Below are positions 1-5,907 of a DNA stretch of 6,791 bases, in pieces. A program made the position numbers and the translations under genes. Source of the DNA: Acidobacteriaceae bacterium (GTDB lineage: Bacteria > Acidobacteriota > Terriglobia > Terriglobales > Acidobacteriaceae); contig PLKU01000043.1 in assembly GCA_003140705.1 (NCBI GenBank), positions 217 to 7,007 on the forward strand. The letters run 5' to 3'. Under the pieces are notes generated by a model that was not told where the DNA came from, made no database searches, and worked only from the letters and a program-made list of their open reading frames with translations. How positions within the stretch are numbered: position 1 is the first letter of the stretch; each line of letters opens with the position of its first letter.

Positions 1-307
1 CGCCCTCTTTCACGGTTTTGGGAGCGCCATCGACCAGGTCCTTGGCTTCCTTCAGGCCCAACGAGGTAACTTCGCGTACGGCCTTGATGGTGTTGATCTT
101 GTTTGCGCCAAAGTCCTTCAGGATGACCTGGAACTCAGTCTGCTCCTCAGCCGCCGGCGCTGCTGCGCCGCCGCCCGCTGCCACTGCTACCGGAGCCGCC
201 GCTGCCGCCGAAACACCAAGCCGCTCTTCCAGTACCTTCACCAGAGCCGCCGCTTCCAACAGGCTCAGGCTTACAATCTGCTCAACCAACTGCGCTTGAT
301 CCGCCAT
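1..307 (-). CDS. rplL: 50S ribosomal protein L7/L12 (C-terminus cut off by window)
   Basis: Stalk protein of the large ribosomal subunit. Dimers bind the L10 C-terminal helix and recruit the translational GTPases. The visible 102 codons begin [19 protein letters not shown] (N-terminal dimerisation helices). An Ala/Gly/Pro-rich flexible hinge follows at about residues 33-53, and then the start of the globular domain with [20 protein letters not shown] and [14 protein letters not shown], a hallmark of the family. About 20-25 residues are missing beyond position 1. The ATG at 307 is preceded by a GGAG Shine-Dalgarno (plus-strand 314-317) with 6 nt spacing. An in-frame ATG four codons upstream overlaps that site and is less likely. 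It lies 240 bp downstream of rplJ, a wider gap than is common for this pair. Confidence 0.97.
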   Translation of the reverse strand, partial: MADQAQLVEQIVSLSLLEAAALVKVLEERLGVSAAAAAPVAVAAGGGAAAPAAEEQTEFQVILKDFGANKINTIKAVREVTSLGLKEAKDLVDGAPKTVKEG

Positions 308-547
308 TTTCTTCTCCATTCAAAAATCGTTTGACTTGCTTTTTGCTCTCAAATTGCCCTGGCCGTCAGCCCAGATCAGGAAGTTCCCGATGCGCCAGAC
401 CCGCGCACTTCCCGCTCGTTCTACGACCAAATCCTTTAAAAACAGCCGTTATCTCCTGGCCTAAATCCTCTAGCTCTTCCCCGAGGGGACTAACAACCTC
501 AACTTCGCATGAAAAGCTACACGTTGGAGGCTGAAAGCTAGCGGCTT
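308..547 (-). other. rplJ-rplL spacer with small hairpins
   Basis: This 240 bp between rplJ and rplL has no convincing gene. On the minus strand the rplJ stop codon sits in the loop of a perfect 5-bp hairpin (GCGGC/GCCGC, positions 541-556), but no U-run follows, so it is not a clear terminator. A second short palindrome, TCCCC-GA-GGGGA, lies at 478-489. The spacer could carry an attenuator or processing site that adjusts the L12:L10 ratio, since L12 is needed in excess over L10. That is inference only. Confidence 0.35.
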
Positions 548-1087
548 TTACGCCGCCCCGGCAAACTTGCCCTTTTCCACGCCCTGCCCAATCACCACGG
601 CAAGGTCGCGGCCCGTCGCATTAAGCACCGTGACCAGGCGCTGCGCCGGCGCGTTGATCAGGAACAGGAGCTTTGCGTACAGCTCTTCCTTCGCCGGCAT
701 CGTCGCCAGCGCCTTCACTTCGTCGACGCTCAGCAACTTGCCGTCAACAATGCCCAGCTTGAAATGAAACTCTGCCGCATTCTCCCCGGCCCACTTGGCG
801 ACCACCTTGGCCAAAGCCACCGGATCACCCGCGGTAAACGCCACCGAGTTCACGCCCTTGAGCCCCTTCAAAGCGGCCTCAACCTGCGTGCCGGTGCCGG
901 AGATGGCCGCCAGCTTGTTCTTGACCACGCGATACTTACCACCCGCCTCGCGGATGACCTTGCGCAGCTCAAAGTCCTTGGCCACCGTCAGCTTTGAAAA
1001 TGTGCCGATAATCGCCGTCGTCGAGGTCTCCAGCTCTGATGCCAGCAACTGGACCTTCTCCGCTTTCTTGCCTCTCGAAATCGCCAT
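548..1087 (-). CDS. rplJ: 50S ribosomal protein L10
   Basis: Base of the ribosomal stalk: it anchors to 23S rRNA and carries L7/L12 dimers on its C-terminal helix. The 179-residue product has the usual length. It opens with MAISRGKKAEKVQLLASEL and shows the family's N-terminal block, including KYRVVKNKLAA (residues about 51-61), which contributes to rRNA binding. A second block is KLGIVDGKLLSVDEVKALATMP, followed by a C-terminal helix with LINAPAQRLVTVLNA and a short Ala-rich tail. The ATG at 1087 has a GAGGGA ribosome-binding site at plus-strand 1096-1101 with 8 nt spacing. It follows rplA by 78 bp on the same strand and is surely co-transcribed with it. L10 commonly represses its own operon by binding the rplJ leader. 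Confidence 0.98.
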   Translation of the reverse strand: MAISRGKKAEKVQLLASELETSTTAIIGTFSKLTVAKDFELRKVIREAGGKYRVVKNKLAAISGTGTQVEAALKGLKGVNSVAFTAGDPVALAKVVAKWAGENAAEFHFKLGIVDGKLLSVDEVKALATMPAKEELYAKLLFLINAPAQRLVTVLNATGRDLAVVIGQGVEKGKFAGAA

Positions 1088-1165
1088 TGCCCTGCTCCCT
1101 CAAACGATCATGCCTGTGCGCATCAGCCTGCACCGGCTGGTCCCTAACTCCCTGTTCCCTGCTTC
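1088..1165 (-). promoter_or_regulatory. rplA-rplJ spacer, possible L10 autoregulatory leader
   Basis: In many bacteria the RNA just upstream of rplJ folds into a kink-turn structure bound by the L10-L12 complex, which shuts down rplJ-rplL translation. This 78-bp spacer occupies that position. It holds the rplJ ribosome-binding site and a GC-rich stretch able to fold, but I did not identify the kink-turn consensus by eye. The call rests on position, so confidence is low. Confidence 0.2.
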
Positions 1166-1876
1166 TTAGTGCTTGCCGGCCGCGTCTGCAACAGCAGAAT
1201 CCAACGGAACGCCGGGGCCCATCGTCGAGCTCAGCGTGACGCTCTTGATGTACTTGCCCTTCGCCGCCGAAGGCTTGCTGCGCACAATCGCACCGATCAC
1301 CGTGGTGGCGTTGTCAATCAGCTTCTGAGGATCAAAGCTCAGCTTGCCAACTGGCACATGCACCAGGCTGGTCTTGTCGGCGCGAAACTCCACCTTGCCG
1401 GCCTTGATCTCTTTTACTGCCGCTGCCACATCCAGCGTGACGGTCCCCGTCTTGGGATTCGGCATCAGGCCCTTCGGACCGAGCACCTTGCCCAGACGAC
1501 CAACCACCTTCATCATGTCGGGCGTAGCGATCAGCGCGTCGAAGGCGGTCCAGTTTTCTTTCTGGATCTTCTCCACCATCTCCTCGCCGCCCACAAAATC
1601 GGCGCCAGCTGCAGTGGCATCCTTTTGGCGATCGCCAGTGGCGATTACGGCAACAATCTTGGTTTTGCCCAGCCCGTGCGGCAACACAACCGTTCCGCGC
1701 ACCATCTGGTCCGCGTGACGCGTATCCACGCCCAGGCGCATGGTCAGATCGACAGTCTCGTCGAACTTGGCGTACTTCACCTGCTTGAGAAGCCCGACGG
1801 CCTCGCCAAGTGCATACGCCGGCTTGGACACAGCTGCGCGCGCCTTCACAATATTCTTGCTGACTTTTCTTGCCAC
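1166..1876 (-). CDS. rplA: 50S ribosomal protein L1 (GTG start)
   Basis: Builds the L1 stalk that helps move deacylated tRNA out of the E site. In many bacteria it also represses its own operon. The 236-residue product has the normal length. It begins (M)[15 protein letters not shown] and contains [18 protein letters not shown], the L1 signature [20 protein letters not shown] at about residues 124-143, and the C-terminal [12 protein letters not shown] and [12 protein letters not shown] blocks. The frame stays open upstream to an ATG at 2044, but those extra 56 residues do not look like L1. The GTG at 1876 has an AGGA-type site (GACGAGGAAC) with good spacing and gives the family N-terminus, so I chose it. 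It is co-directional with rplJ and rplL. Its usual upstream neighbour rplK is absent, and the next DNA upstream is an insertion sequence. Confidence 0.96.
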   Translation of the reverse strand: MARKVSKNIVKARAAVSKPAYALGEAVGLLKQVKYAKFDETVDLTMRLGVDTRHADQMVRGTVVLPHGLGKTKIVAVIATGDRQKDATAAGADFVGGEEMVEKIQKENWTAFDALIATPDMMKVVGRLGKVLGPKGLMPNPKTGTVTLDVAAAVKEIKAGKVEFRADKTSLVHVPVGKLSFDPQKLIDNATTVIGAIVRSKPSAAKGKYIKSVTLSSTMGPGVPLDSAVADAAGKH

Positions 1877-1949
1877 TTTTGTTCCTCGTCTCCCACCGCT
1901 CTTGCCAGCCCCGCTTTGCAGGGAACCCGGAAGTGCTGGCCGCAATTGC

Positions 1950-1964
1950 GACGCCTTGTGCGTC
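1950..1964 (-). promoter_or_regulatory. Hairpin in the rplA leader
   Basis: A perfect 5-bp stem (GACGC/GCGTC) with a 5-nt loop lies in the predicted 5' untranslated RNA of rplA, beside the 10-bp palindrome CGCAATTGCG at 1941-1950. L1 often binds a structured RNA in its operon leader, so this could be a regulatory fold. Nothing in the sequence proves it. Confidence 0.25.
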
Positions 1965-2028
1965 CTGCGACAGTTCACTCGAACAGGCTCAAGAACCGTG
2001 GTGCTTATGACTGCTCGGGGATTTCCCC

Positions 2029-2045
2029 CAGGCACATCCTTCAAT
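2029..2045. repeat. Relic resembling the right end of the insertion sequence
   Basis: CAGGCACATCCTTCAAT here matches CAGGCTCATCCTTCAAT at 3568-3584, inside the right inverted end, at 16 of 17 bases and in the same orientation. It lies 39 bp outside the outermost left end. It may be the leftover right end of an older copy, or the end of a related element. The neighbouring sequence shows no further clear similarity to the interior of the intact copy. Confidence 0.5.
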
Positions 2046-2072
2046 CATAGCCAATCGCCAATGAAATTGCAA
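2044..2072 (-). promoter_or_regulatory. Sigma70-like promoter for rplA-rplJ-rplL
   Basis: On the minus strand a -35-like TTGCAA (2067-2072) is followed after exactly 17 bp by a -10-like TATGAT (2044-2049). These match the consensus at 4 of 6 and 5 of 6 positions. Transcription would start near 2037 and leave a leader of about 160 nt before the rplA GTG. The -10 box touches an insertion-sequence end relic at 2029-2045. With rplK missing, this promoter would explain how the truncated ribosomal cluster is still expressed. Activity is inferred. Confidence 0.5.
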
Positions 2073-2084
2073 ACCTCACTCTTG

Positions 2085-2159
2085 TCCAACGCAAGATGAG
2101 CCTGAGCGGGGGAGTTGATTCCAACGCAAGATGAGCCTGAAGGAGTCTGAGCGGGCAAG
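2085..2159. repeat. Tandemly duplicated left inverted end
   Basis: A 21-bp unit beginning TCCAACGCAAGATGAG occurs at 2085-2105 and, without mismatch, at 2120-2140, giving a 35-bp period. After the first copy GCGGG follows directly. After the second, ten extra bases (AGGAGTCTGA) come before the same GCGGG. The inner copy (2120-2159) is the better partner of the right end because it keeps the GAAGG segment, so it is probably the functional left end. Confidence 0.8.
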
Positions 2160-2169
2160 CTGAGGATGG

Positions 2170-3468
2170 ATGATCAGCGTGCTTGGAGCAGAGAAGTTGA
2201 GTTTGGTTGAGATTGAGGCATTTCTTGCTGCCTCAGAGAGTGTGCGGTTTGTAGGATGCGGCCGCACGGAGATTTACGGCTGGGTAGAGCGCTTGCTCTG
2301 CCATCACGAGTACCCGCTTCAGGGGCGGCGTTCGAAAGGGCTTCTGCGGGCCTACGTCGAGTGCATGACTGGGCTCAGCCGGGCGCAGTCCACGCGGTTG
2401 ATTGGCAGCTATGTTCGCATCGGGCGGGTCGCCGTCAAGCCCTCCGGGCGGCCTCGTTACCAGCGCCACTATACCCCGGCGGACATCGAGTTGCTGGCCG
2501 CAGTCGATGAGGCGCACGAGCGGCTCAGCGGCCCGGCCACGCGGCATATTCTCAAGCGCGAGTTCGAGATTTACGGCAAGCCTGAGTTCCAACGGCTGGC
2601 AGCTCTGTCCAACGGCCACCTCTACAACCTGCGCCACAGCCCGCGCTATGGCCTGCGCTTGCGCCACTTTGAGAAGACCAGGCCCACCGCGATCCAGATC
2701 GGCGAACGCAAAAAGCCCGCTCCCAACGGCCAGCCCGGCTTTCTGCGCATCGATACCGTGCACCAGGGCGATGGCCCGGAGGGCAAAGGGATCTACCACA
2801 TCAACGCCGTCGATGAGCTCACGCAGTGGGAGGTGGTGCTGGCCACACCCCGCATTTCCGAGGCCTGGCTGATGCCCCTGCTGGAAAACATCCTCCAGCA
2901 GTTCCCCTTTGTCATCCTCAACTTCCACTCCGACAACGGAAGCGAGTTCATCAACAAAACCGTCGCCGAGTTGCTTGAAAAACTGCTCATCGAGCAGACC
3001 AAAAGCCGCTCTCGCCGCTCCGGCGACAACGGCCTGGTGGAGACCAAAAACGCGGCCATCGTGCGCAAACACATCGGCTGGGGACACATCGCACCGGCCC
3101 AGGCCGCGCCCCTCAACCAGTTCTATACCGGCTTTCTCAACCCCTACGTCCACTACCACCGGCCCTCGGCCCAGGCCGAAGTCCGGATCGACGCCAAGGG
3201 CCGCAAACGGCGCCTCTACAAGCTGTGGCGAACGCCGCTGGAAATGCTGCTCGCGCTCGACCGCCCGCAGCAGTTCCTGCGCCCCGGATTCTCCATCGCG
3301 GCGCTGAAACGCGTGGGCCGCGTCGATCAGCGACACCGAAGCCGCACGACGCATGCAACTGGCCAAAAACACCATGTTCGAGCAGATAAGAAGATCGGCC
3401 TGAACCATGGGCCGCAGTGCAATTGGACCGTGGAAATGACGGTTTATGGAAAGGGCGGAAATCGATAA
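2170..3468 (+). CDS. DDE (rve-type) transposase, C-terminus frameshifted
   Basis: Catalyses cutting and joining of the element ends. The frame encodes 432 residues. An N-terminal helix-turn-helix-like region (about 1-150, with TGLSRAQSTRLIGSYVRIGR) precedes an RNase-H-like integrase core. The likely catalytic triad is D195 (LRIDTVHQGDG), D255 (NFHSDNGSEFIN) and E291 (GLVETKNA), with the classic 35 residues between the last two. The start ATG follows a weak GAGG, and a stop codon lies just upstream in frame. From about residue 383 the reading is probably wrong. Removing one G from GGG at 3315-3317 restores ALKRVAASISDTEAARRM and then LAKNTMFEQIRRSA, ending at TGA 3401-3403 for 410 residues. 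The 50 or so residues now encoded after the shift look like random sequence. The catalytic core is intact, so partial activity is possible. Confidence 0.88.
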   Translation: MISVLGAEKLSLVEIEAFLAASESVRFVGCGRTEIYGWVERLLCHHEYPLQGRRSKGLLRAYVECMTGLSRAQSTRLIGSYVRIGRVAVKPSGRPRYQRHYTPADIELLAAVDEAHERLSGPATRHILKREFEIYGKPEFQRLAALSNGHLYNLRHSPRYGLRLRHFEKTRPTAIQIGERKKPAPNGQPGFLRIDTVHQGDGPEGKGIYHINAVDELTQWEVVLATPRISEAWLMPLLENILQQFPFVILNFHSDNGSEFINKTVAELLEKLLIEQTKSRSRRSGDNGLVETKNAAIVRKHIGWGHIAPAQAAPLNQFYTGFLNPYVHYHRPSAQAEVRIDAKGRKRRLYKLWRTPLEMLLALDRPQQFLRPGFSIAALKRVGRVDQRHRSRTTHATGQKHHVRADKKIGLNHGPQCNWTVEMTVYGKGGNR

Positions 3469-3544
3469 AACCGATTCCCACATTCCCACCGCCGCGACGA
3501 CGACGAAGCATATATGAAAGAATCCCGAAAAGGAGCCGTCCGTG

Positions 3545-3588
3545 CTGCCCGCCTCAAACTGACCCTTCAGGCTCATCCTTCAATTGGA
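3545..3588. repeat. Right inverted end of the insertion sequence
   Basis: Read inward on the minus strand, this end begins TCCAATTGAAGGATGAGCCT and continues GAAGGGTCAGTTTGAGGCGG. It pairs with the inner left end at 2120-2159 across TCCAA, GATGAGCCTGAAGG, TGAG and CGGGCA with small gaps. The long shared block GATGAGCCTGAAGG makes the pairing convincing. Confidence 0.75.
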
Positions 3589-3659
3589 AAAGACTACCTC
3601 GGCGGGCAAACGGCGATCCGCGGCCGGCGTCCCATGCAACAACTCTTTGCTGGTCCTCC

Positions 3660-4082
3660 TCAGGACGCCGCCGCATATTCCGCCACAGGTTGCAAGCGCA
3701 ATGTGCCCTTTCGCGGCCCACGCTTGCGAGCGCTCATCACCTTGATCCGCTCCAGCAACTCCTGTGCCGAGCAGTTCTTCTTGGCCAGCAACGCATCTGC
3801 GGCGTAGATCTCTCCACCCATTTTCTGTGGATCTCCCAATAAAATCATGGGGATATGCGAGGCCATCTGCTTCAAGCGGCTCACCAGCTGGTCCCCATTC
3901 ATCTGCGGCATGGCAAAGTCAGCGAGCACCAGGTCCACTTGCATAGCGGCGAAAATGCCAATCGCTTCCTGCCCCGTGCAGGCCGAAACTACTCGGTATC
4001 CGTTAGTTACCAGCATGAACTTGAGTACGGAAAGCTCCTGTTCATTGTCGTCTACGCAGAGAATCACTTTCTTTGGCCGCAT
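3660..4082 (-). CDS. Stand-alone response-regulator receiver protein
   Basis: A single CheY-like receiver domain of 140 residues with no output domain. Seen from the ATG at 4082: KKVILCVDDNEQE supplies the acidic pocket (D11, D12). LVLADFAMPQMNG holds the phosphoacceptor D55, and LLAKKN holds the conserved lysine K101. The switch Thr/Ser expected after the fourth strand is replaced by glycine (PMILLGD, G83), and the usual proline after the lysine is lysine. A basic tail (RKRGPRKG) closes the protein. The frame also allows a TTG start at 4109 with no ribosome-binding site. The ATG has AAGGAG upstream, though with a long 14-nt spacing. No histidine kinase is adjacent, so the partner is unknown. 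It may dock with a distant kinase or act as a phosphate sink. Confidence 0.85.
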   Translation of the reverse strand: MRPKKVILCVDDNEQELSVLKFMLVTNGYRVVSACTGQEAIGIFAAMQVDLVLADFAMPQMNGDQLVSRLKQMASHIPMILLGDPQKMGGEIYAADALLAKKNCSAQELLERIKVMSARKRGPRKGTLRLQPVAEYAAAS

Positions 4083-4548
4083 GATTTGGGAAAACACTCC
4101 TTGCTTCAATTTTGTCCGTTTGGCAACACTTCACCTTTGCCCGCTCGTGTGGCAGGCTGGAGCGATCGGTTGCCGGGGTCCGGAGACCGGAGACGAGGCT
4201 GCCCTATCCTGGTTGATCTCGCTGCCCGTGTGGCCTTACGCAGTGTGCCCGCAGCCCATAAGGGAGGAGGGGGCGCAGCTTTTGCGCAGACCGCAATCCG
4301 TCATTCGATAGCCCAGGAGGCTAGCCTTTGCTCACAATCAATGTGCGTGAAATGCCTGGGGCCAGACCGGCGTGGTTCCGGTTAAATTGGTTCAATGAAG
4401 ACCAACATTACGGTGCATTCATCTTTGTTGTGAAGAGGGAACGGGAGGCGAAATCCACCCTGAAAATTCCTATGAAACAAATTAGAATTCGCTAACGATT
4501 AACACTTCCGTCACTTGCAAGCATCAATGCCTGTTGAAAGCGTGTGTA
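4083..4548. other. Long spacer without recognisable gene
   Basis: About 466 bp lie between the end of phzF and the receiver gene on the same strand. Plus-strand frames here are antisense run-ons from the receiver gene and resemble no family. Only small repeats are visible: a 7-bp tandem CCGGAGA pair at 4180-4193 and the palindrome CTTGCAAG at 4514-4521. The segment 4385-4515 is more AT-rich than its surroundings and could hold regulatory sites. I see no convincing terminator for phzF or promoter for the receiver gene. Confidence 0.5.
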
Positions 4549-5481
4549 TCACGGCAGGAAAAGCCGTCCTTTTGCAACAAGAACAGTGCTGCCCGCAACA
4601 CGAACATCGGCGACCTTCGGCCATCGCGATTGCGCAGTCCCTTCCTGAATCTTTGCCGAGAGATAAATGTTGCTGGGCCTTCCGATCTCAACGCCCTGCC
4701 GCAGATGGATCCATTCCCCTGAAGCAACCGCGCCGCCCGCAACCAGATAGCTGATGGCGCACCCTGCAGCCGATCCTGTTGCCGGATCTTCACCGCCATT
4801 GAACTGCATGCGCGCGCGCCAGGCGGGTTCGCCGCTACTGGGAATCGCGGACGTCGGCCCCAGCACGTAGAACCAGCGCGAGCCGCGTTCGCGGAGCCAC
4901 TTGCCGGCCTCCTCCTGGTCTACTCTCAACTGCGCCAATGCCTTCGAGGTTCGCAACGGAACAATAGCGAACGCCGTGCCGGTAGAAACAATCCGCGGCG
5001 GCAACCTCGGATCAAGGTCATCCTCTGCAAGGCCGGTGAGACGAGCCACCATCGCCCGGTCGAGCTCCTCGCCAAACTCCGGGTTCCTCTGCGTCATCTC
5101 ACCGAACAAGCCTTCCGCCGCAAATTTCACGGGGATAGGGCCCACATTCAGCACCAGCGTTACTGTGTCCCCGGCCACGACTTCAGGCGCTTGAGCCTTG
5201 AGCACGCTTGCGGTGCCGAGGGTGGGATGGCCGGCGAAAGCCAATTCCTCCTGCGTGGTGAAGATGCGTACCCGCACACCCTCAGCCTGCTCCAACGCGG
5301 CGGACCTGCGCTCTACAAACGTTGTCTCAGAAAGATTGAACTCGCGCGCGATCGCCTGCATCCGCTCCGTGGTGAGGCTGCAGGTGTTCATCACCACCGC
5401 AAGCGGGTTGCCCTCGAGCGCTGTGTCAGTGAATGCATCCACAACAACGTAGTCCAGTTCCAACCGTCTCTCCCCAGCCAT
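4549..5481 (-). CDS. PhzF family isomerase/epimerase-like protein
   Basis: Cytosolic member of the PhzF/diaminopimelate-epimerase fold, which acts without a cofactor by acid-base proton transfer. PhzF itself isomerises a phenazine precursor; most homologues, including this one, have unknown substrates. The 310 residues match the family length. Landmarks are YVVVDAFTDTALEGNPLAVV (11-30); NLSETTFV with E52, equivalent to the catalytic glutamate; FAGHPTLG (82-89); and GGEDPATGSAAG (229-240) with the conserved D232. The two halves form the twin-domain fold. The ATG at 5481 has GAGGAG at plus-strand 5491-5496, 9 nt away, so the start is well supported. No phenazine genes are nearby, so a phenazine role is unlikely. 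It appears to be a single-gene unit. Confidence 0.93.
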   Translation of the reverse strand: MAGERRLELDYVVVDAFTDTALEGNPLAVVMNTCSLTTERMQAIAREFNLSETTFVERRSAALEQAEGVRVRIFTTQEELAFAGHPTLGTASVLKAQAPEVVAGDTVTLVLNVGPIPVKFAAEGLFGEMTQRNPEFGEELDRAMVARLTGLAEDDLDPRLPPRIVSTGTAFAIVPLRTSKALAQLRVDQEEAGKWLRERGSRWFYVLGPTSAIPSSGEPAWRARMQFNGGEDPATGSAAGCAISYLVAGGAVASGEWIHLRQGVEIGRPSNIYLSAKIQEGTAQSRWPKVADVRVAGSTVLVAKGRLFLP

Positions 5482-5568
5482 CGCTTGACACTCCTCTGCC
5501 CTGCCTCTAGTCTACGGATATCGGTTGAGTCGCAAAGTTGTGAATGCAGTCGGCCGTTAAGGAAAACG

Positions 5569-5658
5569 ATGACAGGTCTCTACACTCCCGCAATGTCTTT
5601 CACGGCTCTCTCTCGCTGCTGTCAGCACTGCCATGCGTGGGTGTGTTCGATGGGTTAG
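5569..5658 (+). CDS. Possible cysteine-rich micro-ORF (29 aa)
   Basis: ATG at 5569 is preceded by AAGGA (5559-5563) with 5 nt spacing, and the frame ends at TAG 5656-5658. The short peptide contains RCCQHCHAWVC, with four cysteines and two histidines, including adjacent TGC TGT codons. It resembles no family I know. A hairpin covers its stop codon, a Rho-independent terminator begins 25 nt later, and tRNA-Cys follows. It could be a leader peptide, a small metal-binding peptide, or chance. The terminator shows that something is transcribed in this direction, but no clear promoter is visible upstream. Confidence 0.25.
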   Translation: MTGLYTPAMSFTALSRCCQHCHAWVCSMG

Positions 5659-5680
5659 ATTTGCAATCGTAAATCTCCCC
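5652..5680 (+). promoter_or_regulatory. Hairpin overlapping the micro-ORF stop codon
   Basis: AGATTT (5657-5662) pairs perfectly with AAATCT (5671-5676) around an 8-nt loop. GGG at 5652-5654 can extend the stem with the C-run at 5677-5681 across a small bulge. A rival pairing, TGGGT (5651-5655) with ACCCA (5683-5687), would invade the 5' arm of the terminator that follows, as antiterminators do. Confidence 0.35.
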
Positions 5681-5682
5681 CG

Positions 5683-5713
5683 ACCCACCCGCCAAAAGGC
5701 GTGGTGGGTTTTT
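5683..5713 (+). terminator. Rho-independent terminator just before tRNA-Cys
   Basis: ACCCACC CGCC (5683-5693) pairs with GGCG T GGTGGGT (5698-5709): eleven base pairs, one bulged T and an AAAA loop, followed by TTTTT at 5709-5713. The U-run is on the plus strand only. No confident plus-strand gene lies upstream, and only 23 bp separate it from the mature tRNA 5' end. Confidence 0.8.
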
Positions 5714-5736
5714 AGTTGAAGCGAACAGTTTCTCAG

Positions 5737-5812
5737 GCACCGGTGGTGAAGCGGCTAACACGCAGGTCTGCAAAACCTGTATTCGCGGGTTCAATTCCCG
5801 CCCGGTGCTCCA
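5737..5812 (+). tRNA. tRNA-Cys (GCA)
   Basis: All cloverleaf parts can be drawn by eye. The acceptor stem is GCACCGG/CCGGTGC (5737-5743 with 5802-5808). The D stem is GTG/CAC. The anticodon stem is CAGGT/ACCTG with loop CTGCAAA and anticodon GCA at 5770-5772. The T stem is GCGGG/CCCGC with loop TTCAATT. The discriminator base is T (5809), the usual identity base for cysteine, and CCA is encoded at 5810-5812. The gene is intact. An integrase gene follows on the same strand, so its 3' half is the probable attachment site of an integrated element. Confidence 0.97.
5763..5812 (+). other. Probable attachment site (tRNA 3' half)
   Basis: Tyrosine recombinases of islands and phages commonly recombine within the anticodon-to-3' end of a tRNA, leaving an intact tRNA beside the integrase gene. 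That arrangement is present here. The exact crossover cannot be fixed, because the second copy (a direct repeat at the far end of the element) lies outside the window. Confidence 0.5.
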
Positions 5813-5907
5813 TAGAATCAATAATTTATTCTATTACGACAAATTACGCCATACCACAGTAAACCACTTTAAGGTAAACTGCTCTCACCCGACCCTTGGG
5901 AGCAGTC
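5812..5907 (+). promoter_or_regulatory. AT-rich junction between tRNA and integrase
   Basis: This stretch is much more AT-rich than its neighbours. It holds a perfect 7-bp inverted repeat ATAGAAT/ATTCTAT (5812-5818, 5828-5834), two ATTACG copies 10 bp apart (5833, 5843) and two GTAAAC copies 15 bp apart (5859, 5874). Such repeats near an integrase gene can be arm-type sites for the recombinase or its directionality factor. The integrase promoter should also lie here. The GGGAG at 5898-5902 is its ribosome-binding site. Confidence 0.4.

Larger units (their letters stand above)
2085..3588 (+). mobile_element. Insertion sequence, rve-type DDE transposase, about 1.5 kb
   Basis: A single transposase gene on the plus strand is bracketed by imperfect inverted repeats: left end from 2120 (with an extra copy from 2085) and right end to 3588. 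The core element 2120-3588 is 1469 bp. I find no obvious target-site duplication next to either possible left end, which fits a rearranged or old insertion. The DDE-integrase transposase recalls unclassified or IS481-like groups, but I cannot assign a family by eye. The element separates rplA from whatever lay upstream of it. Confidence 0.8.

Noticed and set aside
1169..2050. Plus-strand open frame (293 codons) opposite rplA
   Set aside because: It is antisense to L1. Its His/Arg/Leu-rich translation matches no family and it has no credible start signal.
3313..3320. Programmed ribosomal frameshift at GTGGGCC in the transposase
   Set aside because: The shift needed is +1, with no recognised slippery sequence or stimulator. 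A mutation or sequencing error is simpler.
2233..3576. Long minus-strand open frame (447 codons) across the insertion sequence
   Set aside because: It is antisense to a transposase with clear catalytic motifs. Its Gly/Val/Ala-rich translation resembles no family and is typical of shadow frames in GC-rich genes.
2110..3598. Target-site duplication around the insertion sequence
   Set aside because: The bases outside 2085 or 2120 and outside 3588 show no convincing matching direct repeat.
4180..4193. CCGGAGA tandem pair as a regulatory or repeat element
   Set aside because: Only two 7-bp units in GC-rich DNA, within reach of chance.
3855..4385. Plus-strand open frame reaching into the spacer upstream of the receiver gene
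   Set aside because: Most of it is antisense to the receiver domain. The remainder shows no family features and no ribosome-binding site.
5600..5821. Minus-strand frame of 73 codons containing GRELNPRIQVLQTC
   Set aside because: This is the common spurious translation of the reverse complement of a tRNA gene.
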